From Microbacterium sp. No. 7 (GTDB taxonomy: Bacteria > Actinomycetota > Actinomycetes > Actinomycetales > Microbacteriaceae), in NCBI RefSeq assembly GCF_001314225.1, contig NZ_CP012697.1, positions 4,030,001 to 4,094,000 of the forward strand: a stretch of 64,000 bases of DNA, in the 5' to 3' direction. Shown here in pieces: positions 41,919 through 54,021 of the stretch; position 1 is the stretch's first letter, and each line of letters begins with the position of its first letter. Under the pieces are notes generated by a model. That model was not told the origin of the DNA. It searched no databases and was given only the letters and a program-made list of their open reading frames with translations. The position numbers and the translations under genes were made by a program.

Positions 41919-43136
41919 TCACAGTCGCTCGATGAGGGTGGCCACGCCCATGCCGCCGCCGATGCAGAGCGTGATCACGGCGTATCGGCCGCCCGTGCGC
42001 TCCAGCTCGTCGAGCGCCGTGCCGAGCAGCATGGCGCCGGTGGCCCCCAGGGGGTGGCCCATGGCGATCGCGCCGCCGTTGACGTTGATCTTCTCCTCGG
42101 GCACGCCGAGCTTCGCGGAGAAGAACAGCGGCACCGCGGCGAAGGCCTCGTTCACCTCGAACAGGTCGATGTCGTCGACCGTGAGGCCCGCCGTGGCCAG
42201 GACCTTCTGCGTCGCCGGCACGGGACCGGTGAGCATGATCGTCGAGTCGGCGCCCGACGTCGCGGTCGCCACGACGCGACCGCGCGGCGTCAGGCCGAGC
42301 TCGGCCGCCGCACGCTCGCCGCCGATGACGACGAGCGAGGCGCCGTCGACGATCCCCGACGAGTTGCCGGCGTGGTGGACGTGGTCGATCCGCTCGACCC
42401 AGTGATAGCGCTGCAGGGCGACGGCGTCGAACCCGCCGAGCACGCCCATCTTCTCGAACGACGGCGACAGGGCGCCCAGCGACGCGACGGTGGAGCCCGG
42501 GCGACGGTGCTCGTCGTGGTCGAGCACGACGACGTCGCCGATGTCGCGCACCGGCACGACCGAGCCGGCGAAGCGCCCGGCGGCCCAGGCCGCCTCGGCC
42601 CGGTCCTGCGACTGCACGGCGTAGGCGTCGACGCGCTCGCGGTCGAACCCCTCGATCGTGGCGATGAGGTCGGCGCTGACGCCCTGCGGCACGTACGCGG
42701 TGCGGTAGTTCGTCTCCGGATCGTTCATCAGCGCGCCGCCGTCGGACCCGAGGGGCAGGCGCGACATCGACTCGACGCCGCCGGCCAGCACGACGGTGTC
42801 CCATCCCGAGCGCACCTTCTGCGCCGCGATGTTCACCGCCTCGAGGCCCGAGCCGCAGAACCGGTTGACCTGCAGTCCGGCCACGGTGTCGGGCAGTCCC
42901 GTCGCCAGGGCCGCGGCACGCGCGAGGACCGAGCCCTGATCGCCGACGGGCGACACGGTGCCGAGCACGATGTCGTCGACCGCGTGCGGGTCCAGCTGCG
43001 GATTGCGATCCAGCACGGCGCGGATGAGCCCCGTGACGAGCGAGATCGGCTTGATCGTGTGCAGCGAGCCGTTCGCCCGCCCCCGTCCGCGAGGCGTGCG
43101 CACGGCGTCGTAGATGTATGCCTCAGATGTCTTCAC
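41919..43136 (-). CDS. fadA: Acetyl-CoA acyltransferase (thiolase), FadA-like
   Basis: 405 residues from GTG 43136 (GGGAG 8 bases upstream); an ATG at 43151 would add five residues not typical of the family, which begins near [13 protein letters not shown]. Catalytic Cys in [11 protein letters not shown], His in [14 protein letters not shown] and second Cys in TLCIGGGMG. It cleaves 3-ketoacyl-CoA with CoA. First gene of the unit with the FadB-like and dehydrogenase genes. An operator-like repeat lies 69 bases upstream. Confidence 0.92.
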   Translation of the reverse strand: MKTSEAYIYDAVRTPRGRGRANGSLHTIKPISLVTGLIRAVLDRNPQLDPHAVDDIVLGTVSPVGDQGSVLARAAALATGLPDTVAGLQVNRFCGSGLEAVNIAAQKVRSGWDTVVLAGGVESMSRLPLGSDGGALMNDPETNYRTAYVPQGVSADLIATIEGFDRERVDAYAVQSQDRAEAAWAAGRFAGSVVPVRDIGDVVVLDHDEHRRPGSTVASLGALSPSFEKMGVLGGFDAVALQRYHWVERIDHVHHAGNSSGIVDGASLVVIGGERAAAELGLTPRGRVVATATSGADSTIMLTGPVPATQKVLATAGLTVDDIDLFEVNEAFAAVPLFFSAKLGVPEEKINVNGGAIAMGHPLGATGAMLLGTALDELERTGGRYAVITLCIGGGMGVATLIERL

Positions 43137-43204
43137 GTTCCTGACTCCCATTGGGCCGGCGTCCCCTCTGACCGCGCTGTCGCGTCCGGACGCATTGCGC
43201 ACAG

Positions 43205-43224
43205 CCTAGCGTCTATTCACTTGA
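43205..43224. promoter_or_regulatory. Operator-like repeat upstream of the thiolase unit
   Basis: CCTAGCGT-N4-TCACTTGA; the right half and following bases (TCACTTGATTTTC) are identical to the site at 10946. It lies in the 175-base gap upstream of the thiolase start. Left arm is degenerate, so confidence is moderate. Confidence 0.45.
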
Positions 43225-43311
43225 TTTTCCACAATCCTGCCGGAAGCACCGATTTTCATGGCTTGAGATCAGAGATGATCACGGCTTTGCGAGCATTCCA
43301 TCGTCTACCAG

Positions 43312-44157
43312 TCATTCACCGTCTCGATGCAGGCCGAAGCCTCCGTCGGCGAGCACCCGCCGCGATCCCACCCACGCGTCGAAGACCGTGCCGTCGCCCT
43401 CGTCCCAGGCGCGGACCGTGATCGTCTCGCCCGGCACCACGGGAGCGGCGAAGCGGGCGGTCATCCGCTCGAACGCGGCGGCGTCCGCGCCGGCCAGCAG
43501 CGTGCGGCACACGATGCCGAAGGTGCACAGCCCGTGCAGGACCGGGCGCGGAAAGCCCGCGGCAGCGGCCGCGCGAGGATCGGAGTGCAGGGGGTTGCGG
43601 TCGCCGCTGAGCCGGTAGAGCAGCGCCTGCTCGGGCCGCGTCGCCACCTCGACGACGCGATCGGGAGCCCGGTCGGGCTCCGCGACGCGCGGCGACGGGC
43701 CGCGCTCGCCGCCGAAGCCGCCCCCGCCCAGGATGTACATGACCGTCGACGTCTCGGCGAGGGTCGCCCCGCTCGCGAGGTCGACCAGCGCGCTCGACAT
43801 CCGCACGAGGGCGTCGCGCCCCTTGTCGTGGACGGCGTCCACGCGGGTGCGGCACGTCGCCGCGCCCGCCACGGGGAACGGGCCCGGCAGGCGGACGGAC
43901 TGGGCGGCGTGGAGCACCTGGGCCAGCGCGACGTCGCCCAGCAGCTCGATCGGGTTCCCGCCCAGGGCGAGCGGGAACGACGGCAGGGCGACCTGAGGGC
44001 GATCGGGCGTGTTCTCGGTCGTGTACTCGAGCTCCGCGCACGGGTCGGCGGAGCCGGCGCCGACACCGAGCGCGTAGAGGATCGCATCATCTCGCCCCCA
44101 GCGCACAGGGGGGTCCTCATGCTGCGTCCCGACGATGGACGGATCCACTGCGACCAT
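43312..44157 (-). CDS. MaoC-like (R)-specific enoyl-CoA hydratase
   Basis: 281 residues from ATG 44157 (GAGGAG 9 bases upstream). The C-terminal half has the hydratase-2 motif: LLYRLSGDRNPLHSDP followed by GFPRPVLHGLCTFG, containing the catalytic Asp and His. The N-terminal half is a second, degenerate hotdog, as in the two-domain peroxisomal-type hydratase 2. It forms (3R)-hydroxyacyl-CoA, the expected substrate of the MFE-2-like SDR at 35966. It precedes the thiolase unit on the same strand but is separated from it by 175 bases with its own promoter site. Confidence 0.88.
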   Translation of the reverse strand: MVAVDPSIVGTQHEDPPVRWGRDDAILYALGVGAGSADPCAELEYTTENTPDRPQVALPSFPLALGGNPIELLGDVALAQVLHAAQSVRLPGPFPVAGAATCRTRVDAVHDKGRDALVRMSSALVDLASGATLAETSTVMYILGGGGFGGERGPSPRVAEPDRAPDRVVEVATRPEQALLYRLSGDRNPLHSDPRAAAAAGFPRPVLHGLCTFGIVCRTLLAGADAAAFERMTARFAAPVVPGETITVRAWDEGDGTVFDAWVGSRRVLADGGFGLHRDGE

Positions 44158-44247
44158 GTGCCCACGCTCCTCGCTCGTCCCGAGAAGTGAACCACGACTA
44201 GGCTCATGCCGCAACAACGAGACCCGTGGCCGACGGGGATGCCGGGG

Positions 44248-45312
44248 CTACCCGCCGATGGCGTTCATGCCGCGGGCGGGCTGGAGGAAGGACGGGTCGT
44301 TGATGGCGTGGCCGGGGAGCTTGCCGCGGACGCAGGCACGGAGGACGGCGTCGACGGTGCGGGAGTCCGTCCCGCGGAGGGTCGGGAGGAGGTCGTACTC
44401 GGAGGTGGAGAACAGGCAGTTGCGCAGCTGCCCGTCGGCGGTGAGGCGGAGGCGGTCGCAGTCGCCGCAGAAGGGCGCGGTGACCGAGGCGATCACCCCG
44501 ACGGTGGCGGGCCCGCCGTCCAGGAGGAAGCGCTCGGCGGGGGCGCCGTGGCGTCCCGGCACGGGAGTGAGGTCCCACCGGCCGGCCAGGGTGGCGAGGA
44601 TCTCCTCGCGGGTGACCATCGCGTCGCGGTCCCAGGTGTGGCCCGCGTCCAGGGGCATCTGCTCGATGAACCGCAGCTCCGCGTCGTGCGTGACGGCGTA
44701 GTCGACCAGGTCGCACAGCTCGTCGTCGTTGATCCCGCGCATCGCGACCGCGTTCAGCTTCAGGGGCCGGAGCCCCGATGCGGCTGCGGCGGCGATCCCG
44801 GCGCGCACCTCGTCGAGCCGGTCGCGGCGGGTGAGGCGGTGGAAACGGTCGCGGTCGAGGGTGTCGATCGAGATGTTCAGCCGCGCCAGGCCGGCCGCGA
44901 TCAGCCCGGGAAGGAGGTCGGGCAGGCGGATGCCGTTGGTCGTCATCGCGACCTGTACCGGCCCGCCGGGCCCCGTGATGCGGGCGAGGCGGGACACGAC
45001 GTCGGCGATGTCGGCCCGCAGCAGCGGCTCTCCCCCGGTGAGGCGGAAGGTGGTGATCCCCGCCGCGGCGGCGACCTCGGCGACCCGCACGATCTCGTCG
45101 GTGGTCAGGATGCTCGAACGCGCGAGCCACTCGTTGCCCTGCTCGGGCATGCAGTACGTGCACCGCAGCGAGCACCGGTCGGTCAGCGAGATCCGCAGAT
45201 CCCGATGCACCCGCCCGTACCCGTCCACCAACGCGGCCCCCGCGTCCGGCGCGCCCGGCACGGGAACGGGCGCGGAACGCCGCACCCCCAGCACCACCGG
45301 AACCCCGACCAT
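44248..45312 (-). CDS. moaA: GTP 3',8-cyclase (molybdenum cofactor biosynthesis)
   Basis: 354 residues. Radical-SAM cluster motif CSLRCTYC near residue 48, GGEPLLR motif, second C-terminal 4Fe-4S cluster in CGDCDRLRLTADGQ with the later C, and the C-terminal Gly-Gly needed for cofactor chemistry. It converts GTP to 3',8-cyclo-GTP, the first step of molybdopterin synthesis, in the cytoplasm. The other moa genes are not here. Its presence in a catabolic cluster that also carries a molybdoenzyme (28964-31252) suggests cofactor supply, though it may just be the single chromosomal copy. Confidence 0.93.
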   Translation of the reverse strand: MVGVPVVLGVRRSAPVPVPGAPDAGAALVDGYGRVHRDLRISLTDRCSLRCTYCMPEQGNEWLARSSILTTDEIVRVAEVAAAAGITTFRLTGGEPLLRADIADVVSRLARITGPGGPVQVAMTTNGIRLPDLLPGLIAAGLARLNISIDTLDRDRFHRLTRRDRLDEVRAGIAAAAASGLRPLKLNAVAMRGINDDELCDLVDYAVTHDAELRFIEQMPLDAGHTWDRDAMVTREEILATLAGRWDLTPVPGRHGAPAERFLLDGGPATVGVIASVTAPFCGDCDRLRLTADGQLRNCLFSTSEYDLLPTLRGTDSRTVDAVLRACVRGKLPGHAINDPSFLQPARGMNAIGG

Positions 45313-45382
45313 GAACCCAGGCTAGGCCACGCGCGCCTCGCGCGGGCCACCTCGGCGGGACATCCCGGCGCGAGGGCGGGGC

Positions 45383-45985
45383 TCACTCCGCGCCGCGCAC
45401 CCCGGCCACGATGAGGTCGGCGAGCGCCCGATAGGCCGCCGCGTCGTCGAGACCGGCCAGGGCCTCGACCTCCTTGCGATGGATCGCGTTCATCACGATG
45501 CCCGCCACGACGCCGATGAACTCGGCATCCATGCGCGACCGCTCGCCGACCGCCTGCCGGGCGAGCTCCTGCACGCGCTCGGCCGCAATGCGAGTGTTCT
45601 CCTGATAGATCTCCCGGGCGGGGGCGAACGCGTCGAGGTCCGCGAAGAACTGCGGCGAGGCGGGCGCGAGGGCCTGCGAGATCAGGCGGAGATAGTCGCC
45701 GATCTGGCTCGTCGGATCGGCCTCCGCGTCGAGCCGCTGGGCGATCCATCCGGTCGCACGGCGGAAGAACCCGCGCACGACCGCGAGGACGACCTGCTCC
45801 TTGCTCTCGCCGAGCGCATAGATCGTGCGCTTGGAGCATCGCGCCCATCGCGCCATGTCGTCGACGCTCAGGCGCCGGAACCCGTCGTCGAGGAAGAGCT
45901 CGATCAGGCTGTCGAGCAGCGCGTCGCGCCGGGCCGCCTGCTGCGCCGGCCCCGTGCGGGAGCGCAGCACCGGCATGGACGACAT
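45383..45985 (-). CDS. TetR-family transcriptional regulator
   Basis: 200 residues. N-terminal helix-turn-helix about 20-65 (LIELFLDDGFRRLSVDDMARWA, read as LFLDDGFRRLSVDDMA; CSKRTIYALGESKEQV), then a helical effector domain with a TetR C-terminal pattern. It is divergent from the acyl-CoA dehydrogenase at 46078 with an inverted repeat in between, so it probably controls that gene and itself. moaA follows 70 bases downstream on the same strand. Confidence 0.88.
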   Translation of the reverse strand: MSSMPVLRSRTGPAQQAARRDALLDSLIELFLDDGFRRLSVDDMARWARCSKRTIYALGESKEQVVLAVVRGFFRRATGWIAQRLDAEADPTSQIGDYLRLISQALAPASPQFFADLDAFAPAREIYQENTRIAAERVQELARQAVGERSRMDAEFIGVVAGIVMNAIHRKEVEALAGLDDAAAYRALADLIVAGVRGAE

Positions 45986-46003
45986 GCAGAACAGTCTACG
46001 ATT

Positions 46004-46029
46004 GGTACTGTAATTGCACCTTCAGTACC
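46004..46029. promoter_or_regulatory. Inverted repeat, likely operator of the divergent TetR/dehydrogenase pair
   Basis: GGTACTG-N12-CAGTACC, centred between the TetR start (45985) and the dehydrogenase start (46078). A further GGTAC half-site follows at about 46036. Confidence 0.55.
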
Positions 46030-46077
46030 CATTGTGGTACACCTGAGGTGTTCGTTCGACATCAGGAGATGTGTGTC

Positions 46078-47220
46078 ATGGTGGATCGCCTCCTCCCGAC
46101 CGCGGAAGCGGCGGACTTCCTTCAGCTCATCGAGGAGTGGTCGGAGTCCGAGCTCGTCCCGCGCGCCCCCGGATCGGATCGCGCGGGAACGTTCCCGCGC
46201 GACGTCTTCCGCCAGATCGGGGGCCTCGGCATGTTCGGGCTGCCCTATCCCGTGGAGTACGACGGCGGGGACCAGCCGTACGAGGTGTACCTCCAGGCGC
46301 TGGAGGTCATCGGCGGCGCCTGGGCGAGCGTCGCCGTCGGCGTCAGCGTGCACGTGCTGTCGTGCTATCCGCTCGCCACCTTCGGGTCCGCGGCACAGCG
46401 GGAGCGCTGGCTGCCCACGATGATCGGCGGCGACCTGCTCGGGGCCTACTGCCTCTCCGAGACCCACGCCGGCTCCGATCCTGCCGCGATGAGGACGACG
46501 GCGACGCGCGACGGCGACGTCTACCGGCTCACGGGCGCCAAGGCGTGGACGACGCACGGCGGCGAGGCGGACTTCTACACCGTCATGGCGCGCACGGCCG
46601 CCGGGCCCAAGGGCATCTCGTGCTTCCACGTGCCCGCCGACCTGCCCGGGATCTCCGCCGCGCCGGGCGAGCGCAAGATGGGCCTGACGAGCTCGCGCAC
46701 GAGCACGGTGAGCTTCGACGACACGCCCGTGCCCGTCGAGAACCTCATCGGCGAGGAGGGACAGGGGCTCTCGATCGCCCTCTCGGCGCTCGATTCGGGA
46801 CGCCTGGGGATCTCCGCCGTGGCCACCGGCCTCTCGCAGGCCGCGCTCGACCTCGCCGTCGGCTACGCCAAGCAGCGCGAGGCGTTCGGCGTGCCGATCA
46901 TCCGGCACGAGGGGCTCGCCTTCCTGCTCGCCGACATGGCTGCCGCCGTGGCCGCGTCCCGCGCCACGTACCTGGCCGCCGCGCGCCGGCGGGACGCGGG
47001 CCTCCCCTTCGGCGTCGACGCGGCCATCGCGAAGATCACCGCGACCGACAACGCGATGAAGGTCGCGACCGACGCCGTGCAGGTGCTCGGCGGCGCCGGC
47101 TACACGCAGGACTTTCCGGCGGAGCGGTACATGCGCGACGCCAAGGTCATGCAGATCTTCGAGGGCACGAACCAGGTGCAGCGCGTCGTGATCTCGCGCG
47201 CCCTGGAACGCGCCTCCTGA
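46078..47220 (+). CDS. Acyl-CoA dehydrogenase
   Basis: 380 residues from ATG 46078 with AGGAGA 8 bases upstream; an ATG at 46069 would overlap that site. Family motifs: YCLSETHAGSDPAAM, KAWTTHGGEADF, and the catalytic Glu in QIFEGTNQVQR. Short-chain or branched-chain type by pattern. Convergent with the thiolase at 47251 and close to the BCAA-type genes, so it may handle 2-methyl-branched or short acyl-CoA. Controlled probably by the divergent TetR. Confidence 0.9.
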   Translation: MVDRLLPTAEAADFLQLIEEWSESELVPRAPGSDRAGTFPRDVFRQIGGLGMFGLPYPVEYDGGDQPYEVYLQALEVIGGAWASVAVGVSVHVLSCYPLATFGSAAQRERWLPTMIGGDLLGAYCLSETHAGSDPAAMRTTATRDGDVYRLTGAKAWTTHGGEADFYTVMARTAAGPKGISCFHVPADLPGISAAPGERKMGLTSSRTSTVSFDDTPVPVENLIGEEGQGLSIALSALDSGRLGISAVATGLSQAALDLAVGYAKQREAFGVPIIRHEGLAFLLADMAAAVAASRATYLAAARRRDAGLPFGVDAAIAKITATDNAMKVATDAVQVLGGAGYTQDFPAERYMRDAKVMQIFEGTNQVQRVVISRALERAS

Positions 47221-47225
47221 CCGCG

Positions 47226-47239
47226 CCGGTGACCACCGG
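47226..47239. terminator. Short hairpin between convergent dehydrogenase and thiolase genes
   Basis: CCGGTG-AC-CACCGG within the 30-base gap; could terminate both genes, but the stem is short. Confidence 0.3.
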
Positions 47240-47250
47240 TCAGCGGCGCG

Positions 47251-48438
<1,188 letters not shown>

Positions 48439-48520
48439 CGTCCTCTCCTTTCCGCCCGGCAGCCCGCCGGGCGACGATTCCTCTTTCATTGTCCGCGCCG
48501 CACGGCCGGCGACGCGCGGT

Positions 48521-49351
48521 CTACGACGCGTAGTCGGTGCTCACCGTGAGGTGCTTCCATCTCTCGATCTCGCGCAGCTGCGTCTCCAGCACGGGCACGA
48601 CGATGTCCACGGCGTCGGAGCCGAGCAGCAGGAAGGTCGGCGACTCGGGCGCCTCGACCGCGGCGATGATCGCCTGGGCGGCCCGGGCCGGGTCGCCGGG
48701 CTGCGTGCCGTGCGCCGTGTCGTTCTCCTTGCGCCGCAGGCCCGCAGTGCCGGCATAGGCGTCGATCGGCTCGGCCGACTGCGTCAGCGACCGCCCCGAG
48801 AAGTCGGTGCGGAACCCGCCGGGCTCGATGACGATGACGTCGACGCCGAGGGGCGCGACCTCCTTGCGCAGCGAGTTCGAGACGCCCTCCAGCGCCGCCT
48901 TCGCGCCGGCGTAGAAGCCCGAGCCCGCCCCCGCCAGGTGCACGCCGCACGAGGAGACGTTCACGATCGTGCCCGATCCCCGCGCCCGCATCTGCGGCAG
49001 CACGGCCTGGATGAGCCGCACGGGCCCGCGCACGTGCGTCGAGAACAGCCGGTCGACGTCGTCGAGGTCGGCCTCCTCGACGGCCGAGCGGAACCCGTAG
49101 CCGGCGTTGTTCACGAGCACGTCGATGCCGCCGAACCGGCTCTCCGCCTCGCGCACGGCGACGGGGATGCGATCGAGGTCGGTCACGTCGAGCGTCAGTG
49201 CCAGCGCCCTCTCGGGATGCCGGCGCACGAGATCCTCCACGCTCGCGCGGTCGCGCGCCGTGACGACCGCACGGTGCCCCGCGGCCAGCACGGCCTCCGC
49301 GAGCGCGCGGCCGAGTCCTGTGGAACAGCCGGTGATGAACCAGGTCGTCAT
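48521..49351 (-). CDS. Short-chain dehydrogenase/reductase
   Basis: 276 residues from ATG 49351 (GAGAGGAGA upstream). Rossmann motif TGCSTGLGRA, NNAG motif in LVNNAGYGFRS, catalytic Ser (NVSSCG) and Tyr-Lys (YAGAKAALEG). The cysteine-containing nucleotide loop (ITGCSTGLG) and the C-terminal domain are typical of classical SDRs labelled oxidoreductase; the substrate is not predictable. Lies between thiolase and hydratase genes, so a hydroxyacyl substrate is plausible but not shown. Confidence 0.85.
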   Translation of the reverse strand: MTTWFITGCSTGLGRALAEAVLAAGHRAVVTARDRASVEDLVRRHPERALALTLDVTDLDRIPVAVREAESRFGGIDVLVNNAGYGFRSAVEEADLDDVDRLFSTHVRGPVRLIQAVLPQMRARGSGTIVNVSSCGVHLAGAGSGFYAGAKAALEGVSNSLRKEVAPLGVDVIVIEPGGFRTDFSGRSLTQSAEPIDAYAGTAGLRRKENDTAHGTQPGDPARAAQAIIAAVEAPESPTFLLLGSDAVDIVVPVLETQLREIERWKHLTVSTDYAS

Positions 49352-49389
49352 GTCGTCGTTCTCCTCTCGTGCGCGCGGCCGGGCCCGCG

Positions 49390-50166
49390 TCAGCGGTGAC
49401 GGAACTCCGGCGCGCGCTTCTCGCGGAAGGCGGTCATGCCCTCCTTCTGGTCGGCGGTGTCGAACAATGCCGCGAACACATGCTTCTCGAACCGGAGGCC
49501 CTCGGCGAGCGTCGTCTCCATGCCGGCGTCGAGAGCCGCCTTCGCCGCGAACACCGACGGCAGCGACTTCGCGGCGATCGCGTCCGCCGCCCTGCCGGCC
49601 TCGGCGAGCAGCTCGGCGGCCGGCACGACGCGCGAGACGAGTCCCGCCCGCTCCGCCTCGTCGGCCGACAGGGAGCGGCCCGTCAGCACGAGGTCGGCGG
49701 CCTTGTAGTAGCCCACCGCGCGCAGCAGTCGCTGCGTGCCGCCGATCCCGGGGATGACGGCGAGGTTGACCTCGGGCTGGCCGAAGGTCGCGGTGTCGGC
49801 GGCGATGATGATGTCGCACAGCATCGCGAGCTCGCACCCGCCGCCGAGGGCGTAGCCGGCGACGGCGGCGACGACGGGCGTGCGCACGTCCGCGAAGCGG
49901 GCGAGCGGGCCGAAGTGGTCGCTCATGATCATCTCGAGGCCCGACTTCGACTCCATCTCCTTGATGTCGGCGCCGGCGGCGAAGGCGCGCTCCGACCCCG
50001 TGAGCACGATCGCGCCGATGCCCTCGTCGGCGTCGAACGCCAGCGCGGCGGCGAGGAGCTCGCGCATCAGCACGGAGTTCAGCGCGTTGAGCGCGTCGGG
50101 ACGGTTCAGGGTGATCCAGCCCACCCGCCCCCGCGTCTCGGTGACGATCGTCTCGTACTCGGTCAT
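49390..50166 (-). CDS. Enoyl-CoA hydratase (short-chain)
   Basis: 258 residues from ATG 50166 (GTGGAGG upstream). A canonical hydratase: both catalytic glutamates are present (ALGGGCELAM and FGQPEVNLAVIPGIGG), with oxyanion segment FAAGADIKEM. Adds water to short 2-enoyl-CoAs, including methacrylyl-CoA and tiglyl-CoA. It is divergent from the mmsA operon and would supply the hydration step missing from that operon. Confidence 0.93.
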   Translation of the reverse strand: MTEYETIVTETRGRVGWITLNRPDALNALNSVLMRELLAAALAFDADEGIGAIVLTGSERAFAAGADIKEMESKSGLEMIMSDHFGPLARFADVRTPVVAAVAGYALGGGCELAMLCDIIIAADTATFGQPEVNLAVIPGIGGTQRLLRAVGYYKAADLVLTGRSLSADEAERAGLVSRVVPAAELLAEAGRAADAIAAKSLPSVFAAKAALDAGMETTLAEGLRFEKHVFAALFDTADQKEGMTAFREKRAPEFRHR

Positions 50167-50246
50167 GGTGTCCTCCACTCGTCGCGCCGCTTCAGAGCAC
50201 ACTTGTGTGTTCGCTCGGGATGCCTCTATATTTACACCTATCACAT

Positions 50247-50264
50247 TAGTTGTACTTCCAACTA
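50247..50264. promoter_or_regulatory. Inverted repeat in the hydratase/mmsA divergent promoter
   Basis: TAGTTG-N6-CAACTA in an AT-rich patch of the 128-base gap 50167-50294. Candidate operator for the branched-chain acyl-CoA genes on both sides; the MarR-type protein at 55706 is a possible partner. Confidence 0.45.
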
Positions 50265-50294
50265 TCTTCTTGGTCTTCAAAGGATATCGACGGC

Positions 50295-51794
<1,500 letters not shown>

Positions 51795-51799
51795 CCGGC

Positions 51800-52936
51800 A
51801 TGTACGCACTCTCCGACGACCAGACCGCGCTCATCGACGCCGTCCGCGGCTTCGCGGACGCCGCGATCGCCCCGTTCGCCAACGAATGGGACCGGACCAG
51901 GCACTTCCCCGTCGACGTGCTCGCGCAGGCCGGCGAGCTCGGGCTCGGCGGCATCTACACGCGGGAGCAGTGGGGCGGCGCGGGCCTGAGCCGCACCGAC
52001 ACCGCCCTCGTGTTCGAGACGCTCGCGCGCGCCGACACGGCCCTCGCCGCGTACATCTCGATCCACAACATGGTCACGTGGATGATCGACGCGTTCGGCG
52101 ACGACGCGCAGCGCGAGCGGTGGCTGCCCGGGCTCACCTCGATGACGCGGCTCGGCAGCTACTGCCTGACCGAGCCCGGGGCCGGCTCCGACGCCGCGGC
52201 GCTCACGACGCGCGCGGCGCGCGACGGCGACGAGTACGTGATCGACGGCGTGAAGCAGTTCATCTCCGGAGCGGGCACGTCGTCGGTGTACATCGTGATG
52301 GCGCGCACGGGTGAGCCGGGACCGCGGGGCGTGAGCGCGATCGTCGTGCCCGACGGCACGCCCGGGCTCTCTTTCGGCCCGCTCGAGCACAAGATGGGGT
52401 GGAGCCTCCAGCCCACGCGGCAGGTGATCCTCGACGGCGTGCGCGTTCCCGTGACGCATCGGCTCGGCGAGGAGGGCGCAGGCTTCGGCATCGCCATGAA
52501 GGGCCTCAACGGCGGCCGGCTCAACGTCGCCGCGTGCTCCCTCGGCGGCGCGCAGTGGGCCCTCGACCGCACGATCGCCTACATGGGCGAGCGCACGACG
52601 TTCGGCAAGCGGCTCTCGGAGCACGAGGCGCTGCTGTTCCGCCTCTCCGACATGGCGACGCAGCTGCGGGCGGCGCGCGGCCTGCTGCGCGAGGCGGCCG
52701 AGGCGCTCGACAGCGACGACCCCGGCGTGGTCCCGTTGTGCGCCATGGCCAAGCAGTTCGTGACGGATGTCGCGTTCACCGTCGCCAACGACGCCCTGCA
52801 GCTGCACGGCGGCTACGGCTACCTCTCCGAGTACGGCATCGAGCGCGTCGTGCGCGACCTGCGCGCGCACCAGATCCTGGAGGGCACGAACGAGATCATG
52901 CGCCTCATCGTCGGCCGCTCGCTGGTGGCGGCATGA
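51800..52936 (+). CDS. Isobutyryl-CoA/short branched-chain acyl-CoA dehydrogenase-like
   Basis: 378 residues; starts 5 bases after mmsA. FAD-binding motifs YCLTEPGAGSDAAAL and GVKQFISGAGTSSVYIVMA, and the catalytic Glu in QILEGTNEIMR. The SGAG segment and YISIHNM region match ACAD8-type isobutyryl-CoA dehydrogenases. In context it converts isobutyryl-CoA to methacrylyl-CoA. The next start overlaps its stop (ATGA). Confidence 0.9.
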   Translation: MYALSDDQTALIDAVRGFADAAIAPFANEWDRTRHFPVDVLAQAGELGLGGIYTREQWGGAGLSRTDTALVFETLARADTALAAYISIHNMVTWMIDAFGDDAQRERWLPGLTSMTRLGSYCLTEPGAGSDAAALTTRAARDGDEYVIDGVKQFISGAGTSSVYIVMARTGEPGPRGVSAIVVPDGTPGLSFGPLEHKMGWSLQPTRQVILDGVRVPVTHRLGEEGAGFGIAMKGLNGGRLNVAACSLGGAQWALDRTIAYMGERTTFGKRLSEHEALLFRLSDMATQLRAARGLLREAAEALDSDDPGVVPLCAMAKQFVTDVAFTVANDALQLHGGYGYLSEYGIERVVRDLRAHQILEGTNEIMRLIVGRSLVAA

Positions 52937-54021
52937 GCGTCGACGAGCCCTCCGCGATCCCCGAGCCCGCGGTGCGGGCCGAACGGCGGGGCCGGCTCGG
53001 GCTGCTCACGCTGAACCGCCCGCGCAGCATCAACGCCCTCACGCACGAGATGGTGCGGCTCACGACGCGGGCGCTCCGGGAGTGGCGCGACGACGACGCG
53101 ATCGAGACCGTCGCGGTGGTCGGCGCCGGCGACCGGGGGCTGTGCGCGGGCGGCGACATCGCCGCCCTGCACGCGGCCGCCACGAGCGGGCACCACGAGA
53201 GGACCGAGGCGTTCCTGCGCGACGAGTACGCGATGAACGCCCTCGTCTCGGAGTATCCGAAGCCGTACGTGGCCTTCATGGACGGCCTGGTCCTGGGCGG
53301 CGGCATCGGCATCTCGGCGCACGGATCGCACCGCGTGGTGACCGAGCGCACGCGTGCCGGCATGCCCGAGACGGGCATCGGCGCCGTGCCCGACGTCGGC
53401 GGCACGTGGCTGCTCTCCCGGGCGCCGGGCGAGCTGGGCACGATGCTCGCCCTCACCTCGGGGTTCGCGACCGGCGCGGACGCGATCCTGCTCGGCCTGG
53501 CCGACCGGTTCGCGCCCTCGTCGTCGCTGGGCGCCATGATCGACGCGCTCGCCGACGACGGGGTGGATGCCGCGCTCGCGCACGGCACCGCGCCGCCCGA
53601 GGCGCCGCTCGCCGCGCAGCGGGAATGGATCGACCGGGTGTTCGCGGGCGACGACCTGCACGGCATCGTGCAGCGCCTCGCCGACGAGCCCGGCCCCGAC
53701 GCGGAGGCGGCGCACGCGCTGGTCGCCTCGCGCTCCCCCCTGGCCCTCGCCGCCACGCTGCGCGCGCTGCGCACCGCGCGCTCGCTCCCCGATCTGCGCG
53801 CGGCGCTGCGGATGGAGTACCGTGCGGCCACGCACGCGTTCCGGCGCCCGGACTTCATCGAGGGCGTGCGCGCCCTGATCATCGACAAGGACAAGGACCC
53901 GCGGTGGGCGCCCGCCCGTCTCGACGACGTCACGGACGACGCCGTGGAGGCGTTCTTCGCCGCCGGTCCCTCCGGAGAACTGGAGCTGCCCGCTCCCGAC
54001 GAAAGGCACACGTCATCATGA
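52933..54021 (+). CDS. 3-hydroxyisobutyryl-CoA hydrolase
   Basis: 362 residues; ATG overlaps the previous stop by 4 bases. A longer crotonase-fold protein with the HIBCH features: oxyanion segment [39 protein letters not shown] with the catalytic Glu and Asp, and the C-terminal [21 protein letters not shown] extension typical of the family (key words FIEGVRA and DKDPRW). It hydrolyses 3-hydroxyisobutyryl-CoA to free 3-hydroxyisobutyrate, the mmsB substrate. Confidence 0.93.
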   Translation: MSVDEPSAIPEPAVRAERRGRLGLLTLNRPRSINALTHEMVRLTTRALREWRDDDAIETVAVVGAGDRGLCAGGDIAALHAAATSGHHERTEAFLRDEYAMNALVSEYPKPYVAFMDGLVLGGGIGISAHGSHRVVTERTRAGMPETGIGAVPDVGGTWLLSRAPGELGTMLALTSGFATGADAILLGLADRFAPSSSLGAMIDALADDGVDAALAHGTAPPEAPLAAQREWIDRVFAGDDLHGIVQRLADEPGPDAEAAHALVASRSPLALAATLRALRTARSLPDLRAALRMEYRAATHAFRRPDFIEGVRALIIDKDKDPRWAPARLDDVTDDAVEAFFAAGPSGELELPAPDERHTSS

